From: CAZCTC01 sp964501335
Lineage (GTDB): Bacteria > Chloroflexota > Anaerolineae > B4-G1 > SLSP01
Assembly (NCBI GenBank): GCA_964501335.1
Contig: CAZCTC010000020.1
Coordinates: 1-64,000, forward strand
Direction of reading: 5' to 3'
Length of the DNA stretch: 64,000 nt
Below, in pieces: positions 40,263 through 49,400 of the stretch. The translations under genes and the position numbers were made by a program. Each line of letters opens with the position of its first letter. Positions within the stretch are counted from its first letter, which is position 1. Under the pieces are notes generated by a model that saw nothing but the letters and a program-made list of their open reading frames with translations, did not search any database and had not been told where the DNA came from.

Positions 40263-42608
40263 ATGACCCCTTTGATATGGTTCGCTGCGGCCTGGGGATT
40301 GGGCATAGTGCTCACCCAGGCCGCTTTTTTTCCTCCCATAGGCTGGTTGCTCCTCATTCCGATCGCCCTGGTGCTGCGCTTCGGCTGGGGCCATCGATCG
40401 CTCTGTCGCCCACTCCCCTGGATTGTCGCCGGCCTGCTCTTCGGAGCCGGCCGCATGTTGCTGACCCTCCCGGTGATCGATCAACACCATCTGGCAACCT
40501 ACAACGGCACCGCCCCCGTCCTCATCGAAGGGCTCGTTACCGGAGAACCCGATCATCGCCTCCGCGCCCTGCTGCTGCACGTCCAGGCCGAACAGATCAC
40601 CCTGCCCGACGGCACAATCCAACAGGTCCATGGACAGCTCCTGGTCCGCACCTCCCCCTATGCTACAGCAACCTACGGGGACCGGATCCAGATCGCCGGC
40701 AGCCTGGAAACACCCCCGACCGAGCTGGACTTCTCCTACCGCGAAAATCTGGCCCACCAGGGCATCTACAGCCTGATCTCCGAAGCCGTCATCACCGTCA
40801 CGGCCTCCTATCAGGGCAATCCTGTTCTGGAACAGCTCTACCGCTTCAAAGCCCATGCCCTGCAAACCCTGCAGAAACTCCTGCCTGAACCCCAGGCCTC
40901 GCTGTTGATCGGAATCCTGCTCGGCGTTGAAACGGGCATTCCGCAGGATCTCCAGGATGCCTTTTCTGCCACCGGCACCAGCCACATCGTCGCTATCTCG
41001 GGCTTCAATCTGGCCATCGTGGCGCAGCTCTTCGCCGCCCTGGCCGCCCGCGGGGTCGGAAAACAGCGGGCCTTCTGGCCGGCCGTTGCCGGCGTCTGGC
41101 TCTACACGCTGCTGGTCGGAGCTTCCGCCGCCGTCGTCCGTGCCGCCATCATGGGCACGGTCGGCCTGGCCGCCCGCCAGAGCGATCGCCCCAGCCACGG
41201 CCCCACCACCCTGGCCGCCGCCGCCCTGCTCATGTCGATCCTCAATCCCTGGATTCTTTGGGATACCGGCTTCCAGTTAAGCATCGCTGCGACCGCCGGC
41301 CTGATCGGCTTCAGCGACCCGCTCATCCAGGGCACCGAAAAGTTGTTGATCCGCCACCTGGGTCCGGAACGGGGCCATCGACTTACCGGCTGGCTCAGTG
41401 ACGCGCTGCTGGTCACGCTGGCCGCCCAGATCACGACCCTGCCGATCCTGCTGGCCCGGTTTCAACAACTCTCATTGATCACCCTGCTGACCAATTTTCT
41501 CGTCCTCCCGGTTCAGCCTTTTGTCATGCTGTGGGGCGGCATGACTCTGGGCGCCGGCCTGATCTGGCCCCCGCTGGGCGAAATCTTCGGCTGGATCGCC
41601 TGGGCCTTCCTCACCTACACTATCCGCATCGTTGAATGGACCGGCTCGATCCCCTGGGCCGTCGTTCCGGTCGGGAAAATTGCCGTCCCGCTCGTCTGGA
41701 GCTGGTACGCGCTCCTGGTCGGCTTCCTCTTTTGGAGAAACCTCCCGCCGGCCGAACGTCAGCTCCATTGGAAAACGCTCCGCACACTTCCCGCCTGGCA
41801 ATTAACCGCCCTGGCAGCTCTGGGCCTTCTGGCCTTTGCCGGAGCTGCCGCCCTGCCCGACGGCACCTTGCAGGTCGATATCCTGGATGTCGGTCAGGGT
41901 GATGCCATCCTGATTCGCACTCCGGCCGGCCGCCAAATCCTCATCGACGGCGGCCCCGACCCTTCACTGCTGCTGCCTCACTTAAGCCGCCGGATGCCCT
42001 TCTGGGATCGCCGGCTGGATCTGGTCGTTCTGACCGCCCCGCGCTCAGATCGGCTCCGCGGCCTCATTCCGCTACTCGAGCGCTATCAGGTGGATTTCAT
42101 CGCCGTCAGCCCGGAAAAAGGCGAGGGAGAGCCTTACAAACGCTGGGAAGAGCTGCTCTCGCAGCGACCACCGGGAACAACAGGGCCACTTTACGCAGGA
42201 CAGAGCTGGGAACTGGATCGGGGACTCACACTGCAAACACTCTGGCCGGAAGAAGGACCTCAAGCCGGCCCCCTGGTGCTACAACTGCAATACGGGACTT
42301 TCACGTTGTTGCTGCCAGGGAGCACCACCACGGAAGAAGAAAACAATCTGGTCAACGGACAGGGGGAAAATTTACGCAGCCGGGTGCTGTTGCTGGCCCG
42401 CCACGGAGCGCGAACCACCTCGCTCCCGCCCTTTATTCAAAAAGTAGCCCCGGAAGCCGTGATCGTAAGCTGTGGGGATCAAGGAGCGCCGCCGGAGACA
42501 TTGGCGCGCTTCTTTAAGCTGCCGCTCTATCGAACCGATTTACAGGGAAACGTTACCATACGCTCCGACGGCCGAACCTACGAGATCCGCCCCGAGCGCC
42601 GTCCATAA
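40263..42608 (+). CDS. comEC: ComEC/Rec2-family competence protein
   Basis: A 781-residue membrane channel protein for uptake of single-stranded DNA. The N-terminus has two to three helices, then an OB-like soluble domain (about 70-190: GTAPVLIEGLVTGEPDHRLRALLLHVQAEQ). The competence core follows with LLIGILLGVETGIPQDLQDAFSATGTSHIVAISGFNLAIVAQL (about 215-260) and about eight helices. The C-terminal metallo-beta-lactamase-like domain starts with VDILDVGQGDAILIRTPAGRQILIDGGP (about 540). Its zinc-binding HxHxDH is replaced by TAPRSDRLRG, so this domain should not act as a nuclease. comEA and pilus genes are not in view. Confidence 0.92.
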   Translation: MTPLIWFAAAWGLGIVLTQAAFFPPIGWLLLIPIALVLRFGWGHRSLCRPLPWIVAGLLFGAGRMLLTLPVIDQHHLATYNGTAPVLIEGLVTGEPDHRLRALLLHVQAEQITLPDGTIQQVHGQLLVRTSPYATATYGDRIQIAGSLETPPTELDFSYRENLAHQGIYSLISEAVITVTASYQGNPVLEQLYRFKAHALQTLQKLLPEPQASLLIGILLGVETGIPQDLQDAFSATGTSHIVAISGFNLAIVAQLFAALAARGVGKQRAFWPAVAGVWLYTLLVGASAAVVRAAIMGTVGLAARQSDRPSHGPTTLAAAALLMSILNPWILWDTGFQLSIAATAGLIGFSDPLIQGTEKLLIRHLGPERGHRLTGWLSDALLVTLAAQITTLPILLARFQQLSLITLLTNFLVLPVQPFVMLWGGMTLGAGLIWPPLGEIFGWIAWAFLTYTIRIVEWTGSIPWAVVPVGKIAVPLVWSWYALLVGFLFWRNLPPAERQLHWKTLRTLPAWQLTALAALGLLAFAGAAALPDGTLQVDILDVGQGDAILIRTPAGRQILIDGGPDPSLLLPHLSRRMPFWDRRLDLVVLTAPRSDRLRGLIPLLERYQVDFIAVSPEKGEGEPYKRWEELLSQRPPGTTGPLYAGQSWELDRGLTLQTLWPEEGPQAGPLVLQLQYGTFTLLLPGSTTTEEENNLVNGQGENLRSRVLLLARHGARTTSLPPFIQKVAPEAVIVSCGDQGAPPETLARFFKLPLYRTDLQGNVTIRSDGRTYEIRPERRP

Positions 42609-42615
42609 CCTTCTC

Positions 42616-42653
42616 TATATTTTCGCGCGCCGCGGACGGCGCGCGAAAATATA
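42616..42653 (+). repeat. Palindromic repeat family, core only
   Basis: TATATTTTCGCGCGCC (42616-42631) pairs exactly with 42638-42653 around a 6-nt loop; only AAACAAAAAC of the tail remains. It lies between convergent genes and can act as their common terminator. Confidence 0.7.
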
Positions 42654-42665
42654 AACAAAAACATT

Positions 42666-44411
42666 CTACCGACAGATCAGCATAGGACGGTGACTTTCCC
42701 GAAGCACCTGATCCACCGCGCTGCCTAACATCACTTCCAGCACCGGATTGAACCCATAATTCCCCATGATGATAAAATCCGTCTTATAGGCTTCCGCCGT
42801 TTCCAGAATCACCGACGCGACCGGCCCGGATTCCTCGACAAAGGTCGCATCGACACAACACTGGCTCAAATAGTTACAGGCATGTTCCTGAGTAGCATGA
42901 CTGGTCCGGCCCTCTTCCAAAATTGTCAACACCACCAACGGGATCTGCCAGTGCCCGGCCAGATAGGTCGCCACATACAACGCTTCCTCGGCCCGCGGAC
43001 TGCCGTCATAAGCCAGCAAAGCTCTTTCCATCGGCGTGACCATCTTGGGAACAGCCAGCACCGGCCGGGGACAACGCCGCAGCACAGCCCGGAATCCCGA
43101 TCCCAACCGTGCCAGGAATTGCTCGCCGGGAGGATAAGCCAGCGTCAACGACACCAGATCCACCCAACGGGCCCGGTCACAGATCGTCCGCCCCACCGCA
43201 CCCGATTCCAGCACCAGATGGCCGGCCACTCCGGCCGCCTGACAGCGTCGATCAAACTCAGCCTGGACAGCCCGGGCCGCCTCACTATCCTTCTGTCCCT
43301 CGGGCAGCACATGTAAACCCCGCAGCCGGCTTTCTTCACGGCGAGCTACAATAAAAGCCTGCTCCAGAGCGCACCAACCGACTTCCTCACCATTCACAGA
43401 AACTAAAATTTCACTGAACAGATGATCGCTCTGTCGCCCCGCCAGCCAGTCCCGCCGCCAGATTCCCGGTTCAGGCCCGGCCTCCAGGGTGTCCGGAGTA
43501 ACCGAATCCAACAACTGATTGCTCAGTTTAGCGATCAAATTGGGTTTCTTCAATCCAAAACGCCCGATAAGATCCGTCGCAGCTTCCTCCGGTCCGATTT
43601 TCCAGCCCAGACATTCCTCCAGCTCGGCGCGATGCTCGACCACCCACAGATAAAGATCGGCTTCGGTTCGTCCGGGAAAATCGCGCAACATACCTCGATT
43701 GCGAATGACCTGCACGCCCGGCAGATACACCGTATCGTACCAATGGGTCACGGCTTCCTCCGGCGAAATATCCCGTTGGAAATCCAATCCCATAAAATAG
43801 CGATGCAGCTGAATATGCTCTTCAACCGTCGCATACCGCCCAGGTTCTGTAAACTGCAAATCCGAGTCCGGACGCAAATCATCCAGACGCGTATGCTCCA
43901 AAAAATCGGCATACTCCGCTTTGATAATCAACTCCTCAGGCTGCACATCCGGCGTCAAAGGCACCCGGGTCTGCAATTCAATCACATAGGCCTGAATGTG
44001 CGTCGCGCCCAGTTGACGCGCTACCGAAACGCGATGATTGCCGTCTTTGACGAAATAAACTTCACCCAACTTATAGACTTCGATCGGCGGCAAACCGGAA
44101 AGATCGTTGGTGGCCATCAACACCCGGGTCCAACGCTCGGAATTAACGCTTTCACGAGGCAAAAAATCGCGCGTGAAATCAGCATAACGGTCCACACTGC
44201 CGATCACAGCCGCCAGAGGAATATCCTGCACGCCCCGATCCGTGGTGACCCTGGCCCGCAGCTGCTGCCGAACGGTCTCAAAATGCAATAACCCCAACGG
44301 CTTCTTCCCGGTCAACCGGGCCATCAATTCTTCCATATCCGCCTTGCGACGTGCTTCCTGGAAATCCTGCGCCGCGCGCCAGAATTCTAATTTATTATCG
44401 TCCCATGTCAT
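42666..44411 (-). CDS. ParB-like nuclease-fold / tandem universal-stress-protein fusion
   Basis: A 581-residue cytoplasmic protein. Residues about 50-160 contain IEVYKLGEVYFVKDGNHRVSVARQLGATHIQAYVIEL, the ParB/sulfiredoxin-like DGNHR block. Residues 160-310 are helical (ATVEEHIQLHRYFMGLDFQRDISPEEAVTHWYD) and resemble DUF4032-type proteins. From about 325 two UspA-like domains follow. The second is clear: MERALLAYDGSPRAEEALYVATYLAGHWQIPLVVLTIL, ending in DFIIMGNYGFNPVLEVMLGSAVDQVLRESHRPMLICR, with the ATP-binding GxxG pattern altered (MGNYGFNP..GSAVDQVL). A stress-linked nucleotide sensor is likely; the ParB-like part might bind nucleotide. It is a single gene. Confidence 0.75.
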   Translation of the reverse strand: MTWDDNKLEFWRAAQDFQEARRKADMEELMARLTGKKPLGLLHFETVRQQLRARVTTDRGVQDIPLAAVIGSVDRYADFTRDFLPRESVNSERWTRVLMATNDLSGLPPIEVYKLGEVYFVKDGNHRVSVARQLGATHIQAYVIELQTRVPLTPDVQPEELIIKAEYADFLEHTRLDDLRPDSDLQFTEPGRYATVEEHIQLHRYFMGLDFQRDISPEEAVTHWYDTVYLPGVQVIRNRGMLRDFPGRTEADLYLWVVEHRAELEECLGWKIGPEEAATDLIGRFGLKKPNLIAKLSNQLLDSVTPDTLEAGPEPGIWRRDWLAGRQSDHLFSEILVSVNGEEVGWCALEQAFIVARREESRLRGLHVLPEGQKDSEAARAVQAEFDRRCQAAGVAGHLVLESGAVGRTICDRARWVDLVSLTLAYPPGEQFLARLGSGFRAVLRRCPRPVLAVPKMVTPMERALLAYDGSPRAEEALYVATYLAGHWQIPLVVLTILEEGRTSHATQEHACNYLSQCCVDATFVEESGPVASVILETAEAYKTDFIIMGNYGFNPVLEVMLGSAVDQVLRESHRPMLICR

Positions 44412-44459
44412 CGTCGATGCCTCCCTCTCACCTGCCCCTACTCAAAAACAACCGCACAG

Positions 44460-44486
44460 AAAAACGGCGCGCAGGAAGCGCGCCGT
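44460..44486 (-). terminator. Terminator of the acetyltransferase/hydrolase pair
   Basis: On the minus strand ACGGCGCGC-TTCCT-GCGCGCCGT is followed by TTTTTC. It lies about 70 nt past the hydrolase stop. Confidence 0.85.
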
Positions 44487-44554
44487 CCGATCGGACGATT
44501 TATTTTACCATAATTTTACGTAACGCCCGAAAAACTGCCCCTAAAATTAGAACT

Positions 44555-45319
44555 TTATGACCTTAACAGCGCCTTTTCCATAAAATTCAGCGTAATCTCC
44601 GCCACTGCCTCCAGTTCCCGATCCAGGAGAACCACATGGGTGGACTGCTCCATCCAATGTAATTCCTTCAGACTGGAACGCACCTCCCGCTGAATGATCT
44701 CCGCCCCACTATGATCCACCGCCCGATCCAGCCGCCCCTGCACAGTCAGGACCGGCTGTGAAATCCGCGACAACCTTCCCCGCACCTCTCGCTGCAAACA
44801 CAAAAGCTGTACCGCCGCTTTGAGCGGATTGCCGGGATAGCCCTGCCAACGCTCCGGAACGTCCAGCTGCCCCTTCGGCAATTCCGCCACAAAAGGCGCC
44901 GCCAGCTGCAACTTCAACCGATCCCACGAAGAAAGCGCCGCCACCAAAGCCGGAGCATAGGTCAAAACCCCCACGATCTCCGGATGTTCGCTGGCCAGAT
45001 AAAGGGCCAGCACCGCCCCCATCGACTCTCCACCCACAAAAACCTTCTCACAACGCCCCGCCAGCTCTCGATAGGCCCTTTCCACCTCAGCCCCCCACGC
45101 CTGCCAGCGACAGCGATTCAGTTCCTGCGGCGTGGTGCCGTGCCCGGGCAGCAAAGGCCCCATGACCGTATAGCCATGCTGATGCAAAATCTCGCCCAAC
45201 CACCGAACTTCGGTGGTCGTAGCCGTATAGCCATGGGAAAGCAACACGCCGATCGGGCCGCCTTCCCAAAGAAAAGGTCCGCCGTCCAATTGAGGATTAT
45301 GCAAAGCTGGATTCGACAT
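44555..45319 (-). CDS. Alpha/beta hydrolase, carboxylesterase/lipase-like
   Basis: A 254-residue hydrolase close to Est30-type carboxylesterases. The oxyanion region is GVLLSHGYTATTTEVRWLGEIL, then GPLLPGHGTTPQEL, and the nucleophile is in VFVGGESMGAVLALYLA (Ser about 109). The acid is expected in VQGRLDRAVD and the His in MEQSTHVVLLD (about 232). These enzymes cleave short to medium acyl esters or monoacylglycerols. An earlier in-frame codon run overlaps the upstream gene; the ATG at 45319 starts five bases after the acetyltransferase stop and has no SD, so it is probably translated by coupling. Confidence 0.88.
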   Translation of the reverse strand: MSNPALHNPQLDGGPFLWEGGPIGVLLSHGYTATTTEVRWLGEILHQHGYTVMGPLLPGHGTTPQELNRCRWQAWGAEVERAYRELAGRCEKVFVGGESMGAVLALYLASEHPEIVGVLTYAPALVAALSSWDRLKLQLAAPFVAELPKGQLDVPERWQGYPGNPLKAAVQLLCLQREVRGRLSRISQPVLTVQGRLDRAVDHSGAEIIQREVRSSLKELHWMEQSTHVVLLDRELEAVAEITLNFMEKALLRS

Positions 45320-45324
45320 TTTAT

Positions 45325-46077
45325 TTACAACGTATGCAGCATCCACACATTGGGCTCCAGGTAAAGCCCTAGATCGGCCTCGCGGTCGATATGGACCGTC
45401 GTCAGGGCGCCGGGCACCACATACTCGCCGCTCTCCGGGAAACGCATCTTCGCCCAGCTTTCCCATTCTGCCACCGTCCCCGTGATCCGCATTGACTGAG
45501 GACACACCTTGAGAACACAAGCTCCCAGCCGGGCATGAACCCGCATCCAGGGATCAAAAGGCAGCCCGGAACTATCCGTCCATTGCACATAACGCTCCAT
45601 CGGAGTGAGGGGATAGAGCGGCTTGAGATTCGGCCGCACCGGCGCCACCATGGACTGAATACCGTGCCCCCGGGCAATACGGCGCATCATCTTCACCGCC
45701 TCGCTGCTCAGCCCCCGGCTGCGAAATTCAGGTCGAAAAGCAATCGCCAGCGCCGAAGCCATATTGGGAACCGGGCCATCCTCGGGAGCCGTACAGCCGT
45801 ATTCCATCAACCAGTCCCACCCGCCATCGGGCAACGCTTCCGGCTCTCGATCCCAGAAAAAAGGGATGCTGTTGCCGACCCCCATAATCTCCGAGCTCTC
45901 CGAATCCAATATCAAAAACTGGTATTCCGGGAAACAGCGCTCCAGACGTTCCCAATAACGGTTGGCAACGGGATCGTGAAACATAAATTCCGGCCAGGCG
46001 GATCGGGTCGTTTCAGAAGCATGTTCCGCCAGATCTGGACGCTCGGCAAAAGTGACGATATTCCAGGATTCAGACAT
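45325..46077 (-). CDS. GNAT-fold acetyltransferase-like protein
   Basis: A 250-residue protein. The N-terminal half has a GNAT-like order: WNIVTFAERPDLAEHASETTRSAWPEFMFHD, FLILDSESSEIMGVGNSIPFFWD, then ALAIAFRPEFRSRGLSSEAVKMMRRIARGHG, where RSRGLS is the acetyl-CoA loop (Q/RxxGxG/A). The C-terminal part (PVRPNLKPLYPLTPMERYVQWTDSSGLPFDPWMRVHARLGACVLKV) recurs in uncharacterised acetyltransferases. The acceptor is unknown. The ATG at 46077 follows AAAGGAG. It forms a two-gene unit with the hydrolase; a palindromic element abuts the SD upstream. Confidence 0.75.
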   Translation of the reverse strand: MSESWNIVTFAERPDLAEHASETTRSAWPEFMFHDPVANRYWERLERCFPEYQFLILDSESSEIMGVGNSIPFFWDREPEALPDGGWDWLMEYGCTAPEDGPVPNMASALAIAFRPEFRSRGLSSEAVKMMRRIARGHGIQSMVAPVRPNLKPLYPLTPMERYVQWTDSSGLPFDPWMRVHARLGACVLKVCPQSMRITGTVAEWESWAKMRFPESGEYVVPGALTTVHIDREADLGLYLEPNVWMLHTL

Positions 46078-46095
46078 GCAATTCTCCTTTTGTTT

Positions 46096-46155
46096 GTGTT
46101 TTTGCGCGCATAAGAATGCGCGCAAAAACACCGGCTTTTTTCCTCGACCTGTGCG
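46096..46155 (-). repeat. Palindromic repeat family, tail-less copy (reverse)
   Basis: GTGTTTTTGCGCGCAT (46096-46111) pairs exactly with 46116-46131. The conserved flank (CCGGCTTTTTTCC, CGACCTGTGCGGCTG) lies on the right. The tail side is cut short by the acetyltransferase gene. Confidence 0.75.
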
Positions 46156-46188
46156 GCTGTTTATGAGTGGGGATTAAAAACGGTTTTT

Positions 46189-46325
46189 GCGTCCCGCAAA
46201 AGGTTTTTGTCTGGCTTGAAGCGACGCGCTGGATGGGGAGAGAGAGTTTTTTTGTTTATGTTTTCGCGGGCTTCAGAAAGCCCGCGAAAACATAGGCTTT
46301 TTTCCCAGACTAACCGCACAGGTCG
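46189..46325 (-). repeat. Palindromic repeat family, full-length copy (reverse)
   Basis: Reverse tail GCGTCCCGCAAAAGG, GCGACGCGCTGGATGGGGAG, AGAGTTTTTTTGTT; stem TATGTTTTCGCGGGCTT (46257-46273) pairing exactly with 46278-46294; flank GGCTTTTTTCCCAGAC, TAACCGCACAGGTCG. This is one of two copies that show all parts. The gap 46078-46436 holds only such elements. Confidence 0.85.
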
Positions 46326-46379
46326 TTTTTCCTTCCCTTTTCCGGGTTCACCGCACAGATCGAAGCCATTTTAGAGCAA

Positions 46380-46409
46380 TTTGCGCGCCCGGCAACCCGG
46401 GCGCGCAAA
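46380..46409. repeat. GC-rich palindrome downstream of the giant gene
   Basis: TTTGCGCGCCCGG (46380-46392) pairs with 46397-46409 around CAAC. It lies 28 bp past the stop of the gene ending at 46437 and may end that transcript, although its T-run is short. Confidence 0.6.
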
Positions 46410-46436
46410 GCTCCGATTTTCTATAAGAGACTTGCC

Positions 46437-49400
46437 TCAGGGCCGACCATAGAAAATATAGATCCGTCCCACATACCCGACAGCATTGAAATATTCTGGA
46501 GCACCAACAACTGCATCGTCATAACCATCTCCGTTAAGATCTCCGGCTGCGGCTACACTGGCCCCAAAATGAGCCCCTGCCTGATCGCTCTCTACTACCC
46601 AGGCAGGCACGCTATTCAATCCGGTGGCAGAGCCATAGTAAATCCAGATAGCCCCTTCACCGTTCTGCCCATGGTCATATCGGGAAGCGCCGATGATCAC
46701 ATCGTCATAGCCGTCGTTGTTCATATCGCCCACGGTACCGCCCGACACAGCAAACTCGCTGTATCCCTGATTGCTCTCAGCGCTCCAGGCCGGCGTCGTC
46801 TTCAACCCCGTCGCTGAACCATAGAAGACAAAAACCTTTCCCTCATCGATCTGACCGTTATCATAGCAAGGTCCGCCCACGATCACATCATCGTACCCGT
46901 CCCCGTTCACATCCCCGGCCGTATTCGCCAGACGCCCCAGACAGCCCGGAGAGTCCGCTACCATTCGCCAATCAGGCGTCTGCTTCAATCCCGTCGCCGA
47001 GCCGTAATAGACAAACGCGGCTCCCTTGCCGGCATAATTATCGTTTCCGACAATCACATCGGCATAACCGTCATGGTTCACATCGCCTGCCGGATTCACC
47101 GTGACGCCAAACCGGGATTCGTTCCGCCCACCATAAACATTCCACGACCACCAAGTATTCAACCCGGTCGCCGAACCGTAATACAGAAAAACTTTTCCGC
47201 CATGAACGGTGGTACGATGATAATCATTAGCCCCAATCACCACATCATCATAACCATCTCCATTTACATCCCCCACACCAGCCATACTGACCCCAAAATT
47301 GGCATCCGACTCATATTCTTCTCCGCCCCAATTCCCTTGATCGTAGACCCCCCGAGATGAACCATAACATCCATACACCCGCCCTACGGCATAAGGAAGA
47401 TTATGTTCTTCATACGGAGCCCCTACGACCACATCCACATATCCATCATGATTCACATCGCCCGCCGAACTGAGACTGTACCCAAACCAGCTATCCAGCC
47501 ATCCCCCATTCAAAATCCAGGCAGAAGGGATCTGGGGCCCCTGGGCCGAACCGTAATAAAAGTAGACCTTTCCGGCATTGCCATTCGGATTATCATAGAA
47601 GGGGGCCCCCACAAACACATCGGCGAATCCATCTTTGTTAACATCCCAGGCTGGAGCTACAACTGAGCCAAAACCGGAAAGACTCTGATCACCATCAAGA
47701 ACCGAGAAAGCCGGATAAATCCTATCAGGATGGCCATAAGCAATGACCGCCCGCCCCGCCTGATCGTAAGCCGCGGTAAAACCACCGGCTCCGATCAACG
47801 CATCTGCATGCCCATCTCCATTGACATCGCCCGCCGCAACCGTAGCCACACCCAACCGGCCCCCCGTCTGCTCGCCCTCCAGACTCCAATCCGGCGTCGC
47901 CTTCAATCCCGTCGCCGATCCATAATAGATCCAGGCCACCCCTTCATCAATCTGACCGCTGTCGTACCGATCAGCCCCTAAAATCAGATCGCCGTACCCA
48001 TCTTTATTCACATCGCCAGCCGCCCCGCCGGCCGCCGCAAAACCGCTGTCGGCCTGATCGCTTTCCACACTCCAGGCCGCCGTCGCACCCAATCCGGTCG
48101 CGGAACCGTAGTAAACTTCGACTTTTCCCTCAGCCGCCTGACCGTTGGTATAACCACGACTGCCGATGACGACATCGCCGAAACCGTCGCCGTTCACATC
48201 CCCGGCTTTGTTTGCCAGACTGCCCAGATATTGATCGGCTACCGACGGCACTAACTGCCAATCCGCCGTCAGCTTCAACCCCGTCGCCGAACCATAGTAA
48301 ACATAGACGGCCCCGGTGTTCGTAATCCCATTGCTCGCATAGAGTTCCGCTCCCAGAATCACATCGGCATAGCCGTCACGGTTCACATCTCCCGCCGGAT
48401 TGACCGTCGTCCCCAGCCCGGCATTCAACCGATCGCCTTCAGCACTCCAGGCCGGCATCCCACTCAGCCCTTGCGCCGAACCATAATACAAATAGACCTT
48501 CCCCGAGCCGGTGAAATTCCCGGTATAGGTCGGGGCACTGACCAACACATCGGCATAGCCATCTTTATTCACATCCCCGGCCCCGGCCACACCCGTCCCC
48601 AAACCGGTCCCCGTGCTGCTGCCGGCCACAGTCCAATCCGGCACCGGCTTCAGCCCCTGTGGCGAACCGTAATACCCATAGATCCGTCCAACGCCGGCAT
48701 AACCGGGAGCCCCCACCACCACATCCGCATAGCCGTCTTTGTTCACATCCCCGGCCCCACTGACACTGGATCCCAGGCCGACAGTGACCTGATTACCCTC
48801 CGCCATCCATCCCGGCGCTGTCAACAACCCGGTAGCCGAACCGTAGTAAAGATAGACCCGCCCCTCATCCGTTTCACCGTTATCATAAGCCGGGGCACCG
48901 ACCAGCACATCGCCATACCCGTCCCGGTTAACATCGCCTACGCCGGTCAACCGAAGACCGAACCCGGCATCGCTCTGATCGCCGTCGATCACCCCCGGAA
49001 CCGTTCGGCTGAGATAGGGATGTCCATACAACACATAAACCCGGCCTACTTCGCCTTTCACAGTAGTATATTCAGGCGCCCCCACCACGGCATCAGCGTA
49101 GCCATCTCCATTGATATCTCCCGCAGCTCCGACCCCGGCCCCGAAATAAGCTCCCGCATTCTGGCTTTCTACCCCCCACCCGGGAGTCAATTCCAACCCA
49201 TCCGGCGATCCATAATAAACCTGCACCGCGCCTTCATCCGTCTGGCCGTGATCGTAGTTCCCAATTCCCACCAAAAGATCGTCATACCCATCTCCGTTCA
49301 TATCTCCCATACCGCCGCCCGCAAGCGCAAATCCGGCATAGACCTGATTGCCTTCCATGCTCCAGGCCGGCATGGACTGCACCCCCTGCGCCGATCCATA

